Position numbers and translations under genes: made by a program
Source: CAVRCT01 sp963719645
GTDB taxonomy: Bacteria > Pseudomonadota > Gammaproteobacteria > DSM-16500
Length of the DNA stretch: 64,000 bases
Direction: 5' to 3'
NCBI GenBank assembly: GCA_963719645.1
Contig: CAVRCT010000003.1
Coordinates: 1 to 64,000, forward strand
In this document: positions 54,210 to 62,689 of the stretch, piece after piece
Layout: every line of letters begins with the position of its first letter
How positions within the stretch are numbered: position 1 is the first letter of the stretch
The notes under the pieces: generated by a model
The model's input: only the letters and a program-made list of their open reading frames with translations
The model's database searches: none
What the model was told of the DNA's origin: nothing

Positions 54210-54785
54210 TTATGGAAACCGAGCGTCCTGTGTTTTGCCATGATCGGTATCACGATCATATTTGATGTCCCAGGCATTATGTAGATTGATGACTTCTTTG
54301 GCTGCTTTTTCTAAAAGCGCTTTTAGTATAAGACAATTCGGTTGGGGTGAAACACTATACAAAGCTTTTTCAACATCCATCGCAGTCGATTTACCATTCT
54401 CAGCATGACCTGCTTCGTGAGTCTCTAAGTGAGCCATGTAATTATTCCATACTGTTTGCAACTCAGGCGTACTTTGCGTCTCATTCGTCCACTCTGGCAA
54501 GGTAGAAGTAATTGTTACCGTCGTGCTTGCGAGAGTGAGATGGCATCCATTTTGAGTGGGTGTGTCATAGTGCCATTCATAATGCCAATTGACATACCAG
54601 TCTGTTTTCGCATCATTACGCTGACCATTTTTATCAAGCGGTCCTAATAAATTCATTTGCGCACGCAATGCGTCTGCGGTAGTTCCACTGATTTTGTAAT
54701 AATTTGTTTTTTCTATTATTGTCGGTGCTGCAATGGAAGTTGTTGTGAGCAGTAACAGTAAGCTGAGTATTGATTTGTTTTTCAT
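54210..54785 (-). CDS. DUF922-type secreted protein with HEAGH motif
   Basis: A 191-residue protein with a signal peptide (ILSLLLLLTTTSIAAP, cleavage near 19). The zinc-protease-like motif ETHEAGHAENG (HEAGH near 130-134) and the preceding WHYEWHYDT match DUF922 proteins, predicted secreted zinc-dependent proteases. Proteolytic activity is inferred from HExxH only. It is monocistronic and bordered by repeats. Confidence 0.75.
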   Translation of the reverse strand: MKNKSILSLLLLLTTTSIAAPTIIEKTNYYKISGTTADALRAQMNLLGPLDKNGQRNDAKTDWYVNWHYEWHYDTPTQNGCHLTLASTTVTITSTLPEWTNETQSTPELQTVWNNYMAHLETHEAGHAENGKSTAMDVEKALYSVSPQPNCLILKALLEKAAKEVINLHNAWDIKYDRDTDHGKTQDARFP

Positions 54786-54837
54786 ATCGATACGCTATTT
54801 GGGTTGTATGTAAGAGCTTTTATTATATCACAGAGTC

Positions 54838-55085
54838 ACGTTGGGTAGAGCGCCAGTGTACCTATCTAGTCGGTCTATACACGTTTAGCGAAACCCAACA
54901 TTATCGTTATTCATTTGTTGGTAGGTGACGATTGTAAAGAAAAAGGTACCCTCTTTGGTTTGTGAACGACGGTATTTCATCATTTTTTTCTGGATAAATT
55001 TATGGTGTTTGTTGGGGTTCGCGGGTGTTCAATCTGATTAATGAGTGTAGTGTTGGGTTTCGCTGCGCTCTACCCAACCTACGAG
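54838..55085 (-). mobile_element. Decayed REP/RAYT element
   Basis: A degenerate REP palindrome (54838-54901) and an intact one (55051-55083, inverted) flank 150 bp closely matching the two ends of the RAYT element at 56932. The gene start survives (about 54989-54910, - strand, reading KYRRSQTKEGTFFFTIVTYQ), but about 470 bp of the centre is deleted. This is a non-autonomous derivative. Confidence 0.75.
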
Positions 55086-55152
55086 ATTATTGTGGGATGC
55101 GTGAAACCAAGCGAGTCACGTAGGTTGGGTAGAGCGCAGCGAAACCCAACAT
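55051..55152. repeat. Inverted pair of REP palindromes
   Basis: Two 33-bp REPs (55051-55083 and 55117-55152), each with GTTGGGT and ACCCAAC arms around GCGCAGCG, face each other across about 33 bp. Inverted REP pairs are the mobile form in RAYT systems. The rest of the 450-bp gap holds only the element described at 54838. Confidence 0.75.
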
Positions 55153-55236
55153 TTTCCGTTATTCATTTACATTAAAAAAATCTTTTGCAACAAAAAAAGT
55201 GAAATTAAAGCGCGTTAAATTTTTAAGAACACAATG

Positions 55237-55764
55237 CTAAGACTTAGCTCTTAACGAAAAACAGTTCTTAGATTGAGGCAAGGTGATTTCCAATAATGTT
55301 AAGCTAGATTGATAAATACCAGGGCATGTTGATTCGCGCGGACCTCCAATATTTAGCGTGTGAATCTCATTTTCTTTGATCCAAGTTGCTATTAAGGTTG
55401 AGTTAGTCTCTGTAGATTTTGATAAATCAATAATTAAGTATGGCTTATTTTGTTTTTTAGCATGCTCAATAGTTAACAATGTTCCATCTTTAATTTGTTG
55501 TGGTAGAGGTATTTGTGGAACAATAATTAATGTGCCGTCAGAATCCTCAATATTATTTTTAGTTCGTGCAGCATAATTTTCACCCTCAACTTTGAACTCT
55601 CCTGAGACTTCATTTAGATTTTTATATTTTTCCGGTATCGTTCCGTTTTCATCCAATCTTCCTTTTGGACACCAACCACCGTATTCAAAACCTAGTAATA
55701 TAGCTGCATCTAATGCAGCGCGATCAACACCTGTTTGAGCGCCAGAGATAATTTTTCGAAGCAT
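55237..55764 (-). CDS. Putative molybdenum carrier (SLOG-like) protein
   Basis: A 175-residue Rossmann-like protein beginning with IISGAQTGVDRAALDAA, the nucleotide-binding motif of the molybdenum-carrier family in the SLOG superfamily. WCPKGRLDENG and the central SDGTLIIVP are also typical. No molybdopterin genes are nearby. SLOG proteins also act as nucleotide-ligand sensors in defence contexts, so the function is open. Confidence 0.75.
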   Translation of the reverse strand: MLRKIISGAQTGVDRAALDAAILLGFEYGGWCPKGRLDENGTIPEKYKNLNEVSGEFKVEGENYAARTKNNIEDSDGTLIIVPQIPLPQQIKDGTLLTIEHAKKQNKPYLIIDLSKSTETNSTLIATWIKENEIHTLNIGGPRESTCPGIYQSSLTLLEITLPQSKNCFSLRAKS

Positions 55765-55933
55765 GAATTTTACCCTCGGATTAAGTTGGGATATTTAAAA
55801 GGTGTAAATTTTTTGGGAAATCATATACATCAATACCAATTTTTTAATGTAATTAACTAGTAGATTTGCAGGAGCGGTAAAAATTAAACTTATGGGCTGG
55901 CTCGATAAAATACTCCCACCCAGGCAGCTTAAG

Positions 55934-56692
55934 TTAACTCGGCAGTTGATCTGACAACCAATGAGGGTGATGCGTGACATCATAGATATTCCAGAGTGTT
56001 TGACTAAATAAAGAATTATCTGTTTTCATTAATACCCACAGGATAAATTCTGCTGCTATTCGTGGATTAATTAACTTTTTATTTTCCTCTGCATGAAGAT
56101 AAAATTCACGATTGGGTAAAACAAGTTCGTTTTCATTTCTAAGGTTTAGTTGCATGTTGGTATCAAGCATTCCAGGACGCAGATTTGCAAAATAAATTCC
56201 TCGTCGATTCAACTCCGCATTTAAACATAAAGTGGAATGTTCTAACGCTGATTTAGTTACACAGTAAGGCATCAATCCGGAAAGCGCTAAATCAGCGGCG
56301 CCAGAAGAAATATGCAAAACACGCTGGCCATTGACTAATAATGGCAAAAAATGCTGTGTAATAAGAGTTGGCGCAAAATAATTTGCTTCAAAGTGTTCGC
56401 GTAGTAAAGATTCGCTCAGAGAATCAAACTGAGATGCTTTGATCATTGCTGCATTGTGAATGATTGATAGAGATTTTTTCTTATCGACAATTTTGTAAAT
56501 AGCTTCTCTGCCTTCATGAGTAGCAATGTCTGCTACGACTGGCTCAATTCGTTCAGAAATTTGAGCAAGTTTTTCTAATGCGGTTCTGTTCCTACCAACG
56601 GCATAAACATGACAGCCTGCTTCTGAAAGTCGTAATGCAACGGCGCGTCCTAACCCTTGAGAACAACCCGTTACTAAAAAATTGTTTAGCAT
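55934..56692 (-). CDS. Short-chain dehydrogenase/reductase
   Basis: An NAD(P)-dependent oxidoreductase of 252 residues with the Rossmann motif LVTGCSQGLGRA near 6-17, the SDR NAA motif (IIHNAAM), catalytic Ser in HISSGAA and YCVTK (Tyr/Lys). Substrate is unknown. The N-terminal half resembles sepiapterin-reductase-like SDRs. It lies alone between repeats, upstream of a REP. Confidence 0.85.
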   Translation of the reverse strand: MLNNFLVTGCSQGLGRAVALRLSEAGCHVYAVGRNRTALEKLAQISERIEPVVADIATHEGREAIYKIVDKKKSLSIIHNAAMIKASQFDSLSESLLREHFEANYFAPTLITQHFLPLLVNGQRVLHISSGAADLALSGLMPYCVTKSALEHSTLCLNAELNRRGIYFANLRPGMLDTNMQLNLRNENELVLPNREFYLHAEENKKLINPRIAAEFILWVLMKTDNSLFSQTLWNIYDVTHHPHWLSDQLPS

Positions 56693-56931
56693 GTTTTTTC
56701 CTGATAAGTTTAAACGGAAAATAATTCAGTCTTAAATGGATTGTAACTTATAAAATTCATGTGATAGAGCTCAGTTTAAGTGAAGGTAAAAAGGTGCTCA
56801 GTATATGGCTGCTGTAATATGAAGTAAATAGCATAGAAAAAATGCAAATAGACTTGTTTACGGTTAAGATTATGTGAAGGCGTCAATCGATTTTATTGTT
56901 TATGTCATTCTTTTAAAAAATATTTTTTAGT

Positions 56932-57627
56932 CACGTAGGTTGGGTAGAGCGCAGCGAAACCCAACATTTTCCGTTATTCATTCACATTAAAGTTACTTAA
57001 AAACGGCTGCTCAGATGAACCCCAATCAGGTAAATAAATTTGTTTGTTAACGTAATGTTGAAAACTAGAATATTTCCATTGAGAAGCGCCATCGACATAG
57101 TGATGTTTAATGGGATTGTAATGGATATAATCTAAATATTTTGCTAGCTCTTCTTCGCTTCGAATCTCATGTTCCCAAAATCGTCTCTGCCAAATGCTTT
57201 GTTCTTTTTTATTTTTTCTGGATGGGGTCAGTGAGATTTTAGAGTTAGGTAAATAGAGTCGGGTAAAGCAACTTTTAATTAATCGCCAACGCATTGAGAA
57301 GTCATTATCATTTTCGGGTAATGTCCAAATGCAATGAAAATGATCTGGTAACAAAACGTAACCGATCATTTTAAAGGGGTGTTTATTCTTGATTTGTTTT
57401 ATCGCATTCATAAATTGACTTGCAGTTAAGTCATCATTGAAGATTTTTCTTCGTTGGTAGGTGACGATTGTAAAGAAAAAGGTGCCCCCTTTGGTTTTTG
57501 AACGACGGTATCGCATTAGTGTTCCTGTATAGATTTATGGTGTTTGTTGTGGTTTGCGGAGGCTTTTTGATTGGCAAGATTATTTCAGGGGTTTGTTGGG
57601 TTTCGCTGCGCTCTACCCAACCTACGG
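56932..57627 (-). mobile_element. RAYT element flanked by inverted REPs
   Basis: REP palindromes at 56932-56966 and 57594-57627, both with GGTTGGGTAGAGCGCAGCGA and in opposite orientation, flank the transposase gene. This is the usual RAYT layout. Further REPs at 54838-55152 use the same sequence, so the enzyme and its substrates are both in this region. Confidence 0.8.
56974..57516 (-). CDS. REP-associated tyrosine transposase (RAYT)
   Basis: A Y1-type HUH single-strand transposase of 180 residues. The HUH motif is HFH in LLPDHFHCIWTLPE (about 56-69), and the catalytic Tyr lies in YLDYIHYNPIKH (about 142-153). RAYTs bind and move REP sequences. The gene is intact, with a start at 57516 (MRYRRSKTKGG). 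It may still act on the REP copies nearby. Confidence 0.88.
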   Translation of the reverse strand: MRYRRSKTKGGTFFFTIVTYQRRKIFNDDLTASQFMNAIKQIKNKHPFKMIGYVLLPDHFHCIWTLPENDNDFSMRWRLIKSCFTRLYLPNSKISLTPSRKNKKEQSIWQRRFWEHEIRSEEELAKYLDYIHYNPIKHHYVDGASQWKYSSFQHYVNKQIYLPDWGSSEQPFLSNFNVNE

Positions 57628-57782
57628 GTTATTTGGTTGGGGACAGAGAATCCAGTGGGTGGATTTGTAATTGGCGGGAGGGCGTCAATCACATTAAGAA
57701 TATAATCGATTGATTGTATGTTGTTTTTCTAATTCTATTTTTCAAGGTACCCCCAAATGTACCCCAGTTCAGATTCTATTTA

Positions 57783-57808
57783 GGCCTTTACTTGAACTAA
57801 TAAAGGCC
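57783..57808. terminator. Hairpin after the coiled-coil gene
   Basis: GGCCTTTA and TAAAGGCC form an 8-bp stem with a 10-base loop, 11 bases beyond the stop of the gene at 57819. T residues follow on the + strand only, so its role for the - strand gene is uncertain. Between 57517 and 57783 only the RAYT end and REP are seen. Confidence 0.45.
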
Positions 57809-57818
57809 ATTCTTTTGT

Positions 57819-58226
57819 TTAGTGGGTTGGGAAAAAATGAAACAGCCATTTGACTAATTCAATTGAGAATTGAGCAAGTAGAAATAAAAAACCCGCCATA
57901 AGCCATATTTTCCATTGCCTTAATTGGCTGGTCAGGAAATCTCTATCTACAGATTTAACCAAATCTTTAATGTTATTTCGTACCGGTTCATTTTTATTAA
58001 TGAGACTGAGGAAGCTATTCTCAAACATATCTGACATTTTCACTGCTTCTTTCGAAGTTTCAAGCAGAGTATTTGCGATCTGGGTAGGAGAGCCGAATTT
58101 TTCTTCAAGCGCTTTTACTCTTGCTGTGAGATTACTAATATCTTTAGTATGTTCATCTATTGGGGCAACTAAGCTTTTAGCATCAAAATCTTCTTTAATT
58201 TGAGCTCTGGATTGTTCAGCGATCAT
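57819..58226 (-). CDS. Coiled-coil protein with C-terminal membrane helix
   Basis: 135 residues, not matched to a known family. The N-terminal half is predicted coiled coil (ISNLTARVKALEEKFGS near 30-46), followed by a helical stretch. A single membrane helix lies near the C-terminus (IWLMAGFLFLLAQFSIEL, about 107-124), ending in FFPTH. Tail-anchored topology is likely. It overlaps the upstream gene at 58216 by 11 bases, suggesting a two-gene module. Confidence 0.6.
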   Translation of the reverse strand: MIAEQSRAQIKEDFDAKSLVAPIDEHTKDISNLTARVKALEEKFGSPTQIANTLLETSKEAVKMSDMFENSFLSLINKNEPVRNNIKDLVKSVDRDFLTSQLRQWKIWLMAGFLFLLAQFSIELVKWLFHFFPTH

Positions 58227-58479
58227 GAGAAGTCTCCTTGTCTACTTTGCTGACAAGTAAATCATCTGCTGGTTTTAATATTCTTTTTGAGCCGTCTTTC
58301 TGTTCCGCGTAAAGATAACCATCTTCTGTAAGTGTCAGGGCTGCGATTGCAAAACGCAGAACGCTTTCTCTATCTTTAAATCCCCATTTTTCTTGGATTT
58401 GGCTCAAAGCTCTGAGATCGCCATTGTTAACGCGTAATTGGAGACCATCGCTATCTTCTTTAGTTTTTAATATGGCCAT
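58216..58479 (-). CDS. Small RHH-like protein
   Basis: 87 residues. VNNGDLRALSQIQEKWGFKD followed by RESVLRFAIAALTLTEDGYL resembles the strand-helix-helix layout of ribbon-helix-helix DNA-binding proteins, including antitoxins. The C-terminus is charged. CTAAGACATCTTAAG (58488-58503 region, - strand) upstream is a possible operator. It overlaps the membrane coiled-coil gene and is likely cotranscribed with it. Confidence 0.6.
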   Translation of the reverse strand: MAILKTKEDSDGLQLRVNNGDLRALSQIQEKWGFKDRESVLRFAIAALTLTEDGYLYAEQKDGSKRILKPADDLLVSKVDKETSHDR

Positions 58480-58638
58480 AATTTCTTCTTAAGATGTCTT
58501 AGGTTGTTAAAATTGATCGTATCATTATAGGATATGAGCTGTAAAATTAGAAGCTCGGTATGTCTTTTTTGACGATAAGATATGGTACAGAACCAGGCAT
58601 ACAAATGCACCTCATTAGTGTGCAAAATTAGACTGATT

Positions 58639-59112
58639 TTAACTTGAACCCTTTTTTTCTTCGCCAGTAGGAATATGAGTTATATTGTATTTTTTTAAAT
58701 TTAAATTGATTTGAGTCCAAGCTAAAAATCCATTAATTAATTGCTCGTTTTTTCCTTCTAGTATGTTGTAATTTGCGATTGCTTTTAAAATTGCGCCTAA
58801 AGCACATTCATCTGCATCCATGGTTGTATATTCGTCTTCGTCGGGATCCAGGTGCTTGACGTCGTTAATGTGTAATACATTATTAACATCTTTGCCAATT
58901 TCAGAAAGACTGCAAGTACCATTTTCTTTTTTTAGTAAAACATTGGTGAAGTTATCTTTGCCTGCTCTTGTAACCAGTTCACAAAAAATAACATCAGCGG
59001 CACCTGCTAAAGTAATAATAGAAAACCTATCATCCCCTCTGCAAAATAGCACGATTGCTGTTTCTAATTGCTTTGCTGCAAGATCAAGGCGTTTGTGTGT
59101 TTCTTTGGGCAT
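58639..59112 (-). CDS. Unknown helical protein, paralogue B
   Basis: 157 residues, predicted mostly helical and without membrane segments. The segment LAAKQLETAIVLFCRGDDRF, SIITLAGAADVIFCELV and RAGKDNF aligns with the upstream protein at 59084. Its start overlaps that gene by 29 bases. This pattern of helical (N)xxLAxA(A/S) segments occurs in unannotated bacterial proteins; a HEPN-like fold is possible but unproven. No function can be assigned. Confidence 0.55.
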   Translation of the reverse strand: MPKETHKRLDLAAKQLETAIVLFCRGDDRFSIITLAGAADVIFCELVTRAGKDNFTNVLLKKENGTCSLSEIGKDVNNVLHINDVKHLDPDEDEYTTMDADECALGAILKAIANYNILEGKNEQLINGFLAWTQINLNLKKYNITHIPTGEEKKGSS

Positions 59113-59608
59113 TTTTTTCTTTTATCCGAAGTAAATTTTTAGGAACATCTTTCAGTTCTTCCATTAGTTTTTTGCCGCTTGCATTATGCCAAGTCCAAGT
59201 TAAAAAAGCTTTTACAAAGGGCTCTTCTTGACCATATAACGTGACATAGTCAGTAATTGTTCTAGCTAAGCCATCTACTGCGCACCGGAGTAAATCAAGC
59301 TCAATAGTCTCGGGACAAGATTTGCCCATATGTTTGTGGGGTATAATACCTAAGGCTTTATCCATAAAATGGTTGTATTTCGCTCTGCCAGGGGTATTGC
59401 CATTGAAGTGATTATATATACTGCATGCGTAATCAATAAATGGTTCCTTTCCCGCATTGCGAACAAGTTGGCTTAAAATGTTTCCGGACGCGCTCGCAAG
59501 TGTAATGACCGATGATAAATCTTTGTTATTTAAAAATAGCCATACTGCGGTTTTTAATTGAGCAATTGCTATTTCTTTCTTATGGTATTTTTTTTCTGAA
59601 GTAGTCAT
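59084..59608 (-). CDS. Unknown helical protein, paralogue A
   Basis: 174 residues, similar to the downstream protein (IAIAQLKTAVWLFLNNKDLS, SVITLASASGNILSQLV, NAGKEPF). KYNHFMDKALGIIPHKH is in the middle and WTWHNASGKK near the end. An inverted repeat lies 43-68 bp upstream. The IS66 element inserted less than 100 bp upstream. Two adjacent related genes with long overlap suggest heteromeric or regulatory partners; function unknown. Confidence 0.55.
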   Translation of the reverse strand: MTTSEKKYHKKEIAIAQLKTAVWLFLNNKDLSSVITLASASGNILSQLVRNAGKEPFIDYACSIYNHFNGNTPGRAKYNHFMDKALGIIPHKHMGKSCPETIELDLLRCAVDGLARTITDYVTLYGQEEPFVKAFLTWTWHNASGKKLMEELKDVPKNLLRIKEKNAQRNTQTP

Positions 59609-59650
59609 GTGGTTTTGTCTATAATCACCGAAACTTGTTCACAAAAAGGT

Positions 59651-59676
59651 GAGATACTTTGATTAGCAAGTATCTC
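59651..59676. promoter_or_regulatory. Perfect inverted repeat upstream of the paralogue pair
   Basis: GAGATACTT and AAGTATCTC are perfect 9-bp arms with an 8-bp spacer. It lies 43-68 bp before the first paralogue gene. It could be an operator or a hairpin; no repressor is identified. Confidence 0.5.
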
Positions 59677-59780
59677 ATGATTTAGTGGAGATAAGTAAGG
59701 TAAGCGTTTAGCCAACCCCATCTTCTCAACCCCCTAAAATTACTCCATCCTATTTCCTTCAATAATCAAGGAGCAAATAA

Positions 59781-60095
59781 ATGGATAAAGTCGAGCAACG
59801 AGAAAAGTGGAAAATCTTAATCGAAGAGCAAGAACAAAGTGGCCTGTCCCAAATTAATTTTTGCAAACAAAAAAATTTATCCTCAGCACAATTTGGATAT
59901 TATCGCGGTATTTTAAAGCCAAAACCTTTGAAAGATCTAAAACCAGTCGGATCGTTTGCTTCGGTTAAAATCAATCAACAATCAAACGAAAAAGAAATAC
60001 GTTTGAATTTACCAAATGGATTTCAATGCGTGTTTTCTTCTGCTGTAGATGCATTGCACATTAAAAAACTAGTAGAGGTATTATTGGCATGTTAA
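59781..60095 (+). CDS. tnpA: IS66 family accessory protein TnpA
   Basis: 104 residues, small first gene of IS66 elements. EKWKILIEEQEQSGLSQINF resembles the helix-turn-helix of transposase IS66 orf1 proteins. It overlaps tnpB by 7 bases. Its exact role in transposition is not established. Confidence 0.85.
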   Translation: MDKVEQREKWKILIEEQEQSGLSQINFCKQKNLSSAQFGYYRGILKPKPLKDLKPVGSFASVKINQQSNEKEIRLNLPNGFQCVFSSAVDALHIKKLVEVLLAC

Positions 60096-60439
60096 TACCT
60101 GATGATGTGAAAATTTATTTTTATACTCAGCCGGTTGATATGAGAAAGTCAATTGATACTCTTAATATTTTGATTTCTGAAATCATGAAAATGAATCCAA
60201 TTGACGGAAGTTTATTTCTATTTCGCGGGAAAAGTGGTAACAAATTAAAAGCTCTTTATTATGAGATGAATTGTTTTACTTTGTGGTACCGTCGATTAGA
60301 GAGAGGCAGGTTTGTTTTTGCTCGTGATGCGGAAGGTTGTATTGAGATGAGCAGAGAGCATTTAAAATGGTTGCTAGCAAGCGACAAATATTCTCGAATC
60401 AATAATATGAGGTCAAGCCAGATAGAAAGTTTTTGCTAA
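60089..60439 (+). CDS. tnpB: IS66 family accessory protein TnpB
   Basis: 116 residues, the Orf2 component required for efficient transposition in IS66 elements. The signature VKIYFYTQPVDMRKSIDTL at about 7-25 and YEMNCFTLWYRRLERGRF are typical. Starts at an ATG inside the tnpA end. Confidence 0.92.
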   Translation: MLIPDDVKIYFYTQPVDMRKSIDTLNILISEIMKMNPIDGSLFLFRGKSGNKLKALYYEMNCFTLWYRRLERGRFVFARDAEGCIEMSREHLKWLLASDKYSRINNMRSSQIESFC

Positions 60440-60479
60440 AATACTCGAAAATATAGCTATTCTTTGCTATATTGAGCGC

Positions 60480-62021
60480 ATGAAATTTAATATTGAAAAC
60501 TTACCAAAATCAGAAGAAGAATTAAAAAACATCATTCTTCATCTGCAAGAAGCTCTGCATAAAAATCAAAATGAATTTGCAGAATACAAAATAAAATATG
60601 CGAATCTTCTTGAAGAGATTCGCTTATCAAAGCAACGATATTTTTCGCCATCATCAGAAAAAAATATTTTACAGCCAGACATGTTCGATGAAGCTGGCAT
60701 TGACTTGCCAGATGAAGTCAAAGAGCATATTGAAGATGAAGAAATAAAAGTTCAGTCGCATGTTCGTAAAAAACACCCAATACGCAAGCCGTTACCAGCC
60801 TATCTTCCACGTGAAGTTATAATGCACGATATATCTGAAATGGAAAAAATCTGTGGTTGTGGCACGCCTCTAATGCATATAGGTAATGAAATTAGCGAAC
60901 AACTCAAATACATCCCTGCGAAAGTCAGTGTAATCCAGCATGTGAGACCGAAGTATGCATGTAAGCCTTGTCAAGAGAATGTAAAAATTGCACCAATGCC
61001 CGTATTGCTTTTACCAAAAAGCATCGCGACACCCGAATTAGTTGCTCATGTTGTCGTCTCAAAATATTGTGATCATCTTCCGCTTTATCGACAAGAAGAA
61101 ATGTGGAAGCGCATGGAAATAGATATGCCACGCAGCAGTTTATGTGGTTGGGTGTTAAAAACTGCAGAATTTGCTGTACCTCTTGTTAGGTTATTACAAA
61201 AAATTATTATTTCTAACGATTATGTTCAAGTCGATGAAACAAGCGTACAAGTTTTAAATGAAGTTGGACGTGATAATCGCACCAAATCTTATATGTGGGT
61301 TTATCGCGGCGGAGGAAGTAATCCTTGTATTGTTTATGAATATCAAGAAACTCGCGGTGGTTACCACGCGCAACAATTTTTGTTGGGGTTTGAAGGCTAT
61401 TTACAAAGTGATGCATTCTCCGGTTATAACTGGGCGAATGATAAAGAAGAAATTTTACGTGTTGGATGTCACGCTCATGCAAGAAGACCATTTGCTGAGT
61501 TAGCAAAAACACAAAAAACATCTGGTCTTGCGCATGAAGCTATAAAGTTTTATCGAAAGCTTTATGCGGTTGAAAGCGAAGCACGAGATAACCAATTAAC
61601 GCCAGAAGAGCGATATAAATTACGCCAAGAAAAATCTGTTCCTGTACTTGCAGCATTTAAAAAATGGCTTGATCATCACACACCTAAAACCTCAGAACAA
61701 GGCGCTATTGGTAAAGCTATTCGTTACTGTGTCGGTAACTGGACAGAATTGAATAATTATTTAATTAATGGTCGTGTCGAAATAGATAATAACCTAGTTG
61801 AAAATGCCATACGCCCATTTGCGATTGGTCGCAAAAACTGGTTATTCAATGCAAGTCCGAGTGGAGCAAAAGCAGGTGCTATCTTCTATTCGCTCATTGA
61901 AACTTGCAAAGCAAACAATATCGAACCTTATCGATATTTATGCGCTATGTTAACTCGAATCCGTGGATGCGTTACCGAAGATGATTACCGCAAGTTGTTG
62001 CCGCAGTTTATACAGCTTTAG
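60480..62021 (+). CDS. tnpC: IS66 family transposase TnpC
   Basis: The 513-residue DDE transposase. It has an N-terminal helical region (EEELKNIILHLQEALHKNQ), a zinc-finger-like domain (CGCGTPL with KYACKPC, about 126-165), a DDE core with D in VQVDETSVQ and D in LQSDAFSGYNW, and E in EIDNNLVENAIRP. The C-terminal IS66_C segment ends near QLLPQFIQL. The frame is full-length, so the element may be active. Confidence 0.93.
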   Translation: MKFNIENLPKSEEELKNIILHLQEALHKNQNEFAEYKIKYANLLEEIRLSKQRYFSPSSEKNILQPDMFDEAGIDLPDEVKEHIEDEEIKVQSHVRKKHPIRKPLPAYLPREVIMHDISEMEKICGCGTPLMHIGNEISEQLKYIPAKVSVIQHVRPKYACKPCQENVKIAPMPVLLLPKSIATPELVAHVVVSKYCDHLPLYRQEEMWKRMEIDMPRSSLCGWVLKTAEFAVPLVRLLQKIIISNDYVQVDETSVQVLNEVGRDNRTKSYMWVYRGGGSNPCIVYEYQETRGGYHAQQFLLGFEGYLQSDAFSGYNWANDKEEILRVGCHAHARRPFAELAKTQKTSGLAHEAIKFYRKLYAVESEARDNQLTPEERYKLRQEKSVPVLAAFKKWLDHHTPKTSEQGAIGKAIRYCVGNWTELNNYLINGRVEIDNNLVENAIRPFAIGRKNWLFNASPSGAKAGAIFYSLIETCKANNIEPYRYLCAMLTRIRGCVTEDDYRKLLPQFIQL

Positions 62022-62083
62022 CTGATTGGTGTGGATTGCGGAACGGTTACTAAGTAAGCGTCATTTGCCGCGTTTTCAAAAAA

Positions 62084-62587
62084 TTATGCGGCCTCTTGTT
62101 GCGAGAAACGGTCGTCAAATTGATCCATTTCTCTCTGGAGCTCCACGTCCCACTCATTGTCCAGGTGTTGATTAAGAATGCGTACAATATCATCGAGTCT
62201 GTTGTTAATGTTTCTGATTGCACAAAAAAGTCCAGCCGACCTTACATCAGAGTCCATCACCAAGGGGAAGCAATGCTTGGTGTCATCTACTAGAGCAGCA
62301 TGTTTTCCGTCCCCCTTAAACCAATAAAGTCGTAGCTGTAATTCGAGTGATTGTTCACTGCTGCCAGGGTAATCCTGATTTAGTTGATAAGCGGCTAGAA
62401 AATTTTTAAATGCTTTTTTGCATTCTTCTATGCAACTCTCTTTCAACAGAGAGCGATAGGACTTTAAAAAACGGAATAAAACTTGTTCTATGAAGTGCCG
62501 GTAGGAAATATATTGCTGAGACCTGGCATGTTGATCTAAAAAAAGCCAATCTACATTCTTTTTATTTAATATATGAAATTCTCTCAT
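62084..62587 (-). CDS. Unknown cytoplasmic protein next to IS66
   Basis: 167 residues, no family recognised. It is aromatic-rich (NVDWLFLDQHARSQQYISYR, LRLYWFKGDG) and has no signal or membrane segment. A promoter pair (TTGACT, 17 bp, TATCTT, on the - strand at 62746-62718) and a palindrome at the start site lie about 100-150 bp upstream, and the XRE regulator gene is next. A host-interacting protein is possible but unsupported. Confidence 0.6.
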   Translation of the reverse strand: MREFHILNKKNVDWLFLDQHARSQQYISYRHFIEQVLFRFLKSYRSLLKESCIEECKKAFKNFLAAYQLNQDYPGSSEQSLELQLRLYWFKGDGKHAALVDDTKHCFPLVMDSDVRSAGLFCAIRNINNRLDDIVRILNQHLDNEWDVELQREMDQFDDRFSQQEAA

Positions 62588-62689
62588 GGTTCACCTTTAA
62601 TCAATTGTTTTTTTAAGGAATACTTAGCTATTTTTGGGAATAGGATGTTATGAAAGGGATTTTGAAGATAACATGAAATTAGCAAAAAA

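Larger units (their letters stand above)
59700..62050 (+). mobile_element. IS66-family insertion sequence, complete
   Basis: Imperfect terminal inverted repeats start GTAAGCGTTTAGCCAACCCC at 59700 and, read inward from 62050, GTAACCGTTCCGCAATCCAC; 15 of the first 22 bases match. The 8-bp sequence TAAGTAAG occurs on both sides (59692-59699 and 62051-62058), the target duplication typical of IS66. Three genes of the family lie inside in order. Total 2351 bp. Confidence 0.92.

Noticed and set aside
55795..55983. 62-residue frame on the - strand
   Set aside because: It overlaps the end of the SDR gene in another frame and has no plausible product.
57498..57713. 71-residue frame on the + strand
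   Set aside because: It lies across the RAYT start and a REP; no protein family.
57731..57775. Phage attachment site near ACCCCCAAATGTACCCC
   Set aside because: No integrase or tRNA is near, and no matching copy was found at another position in the window.
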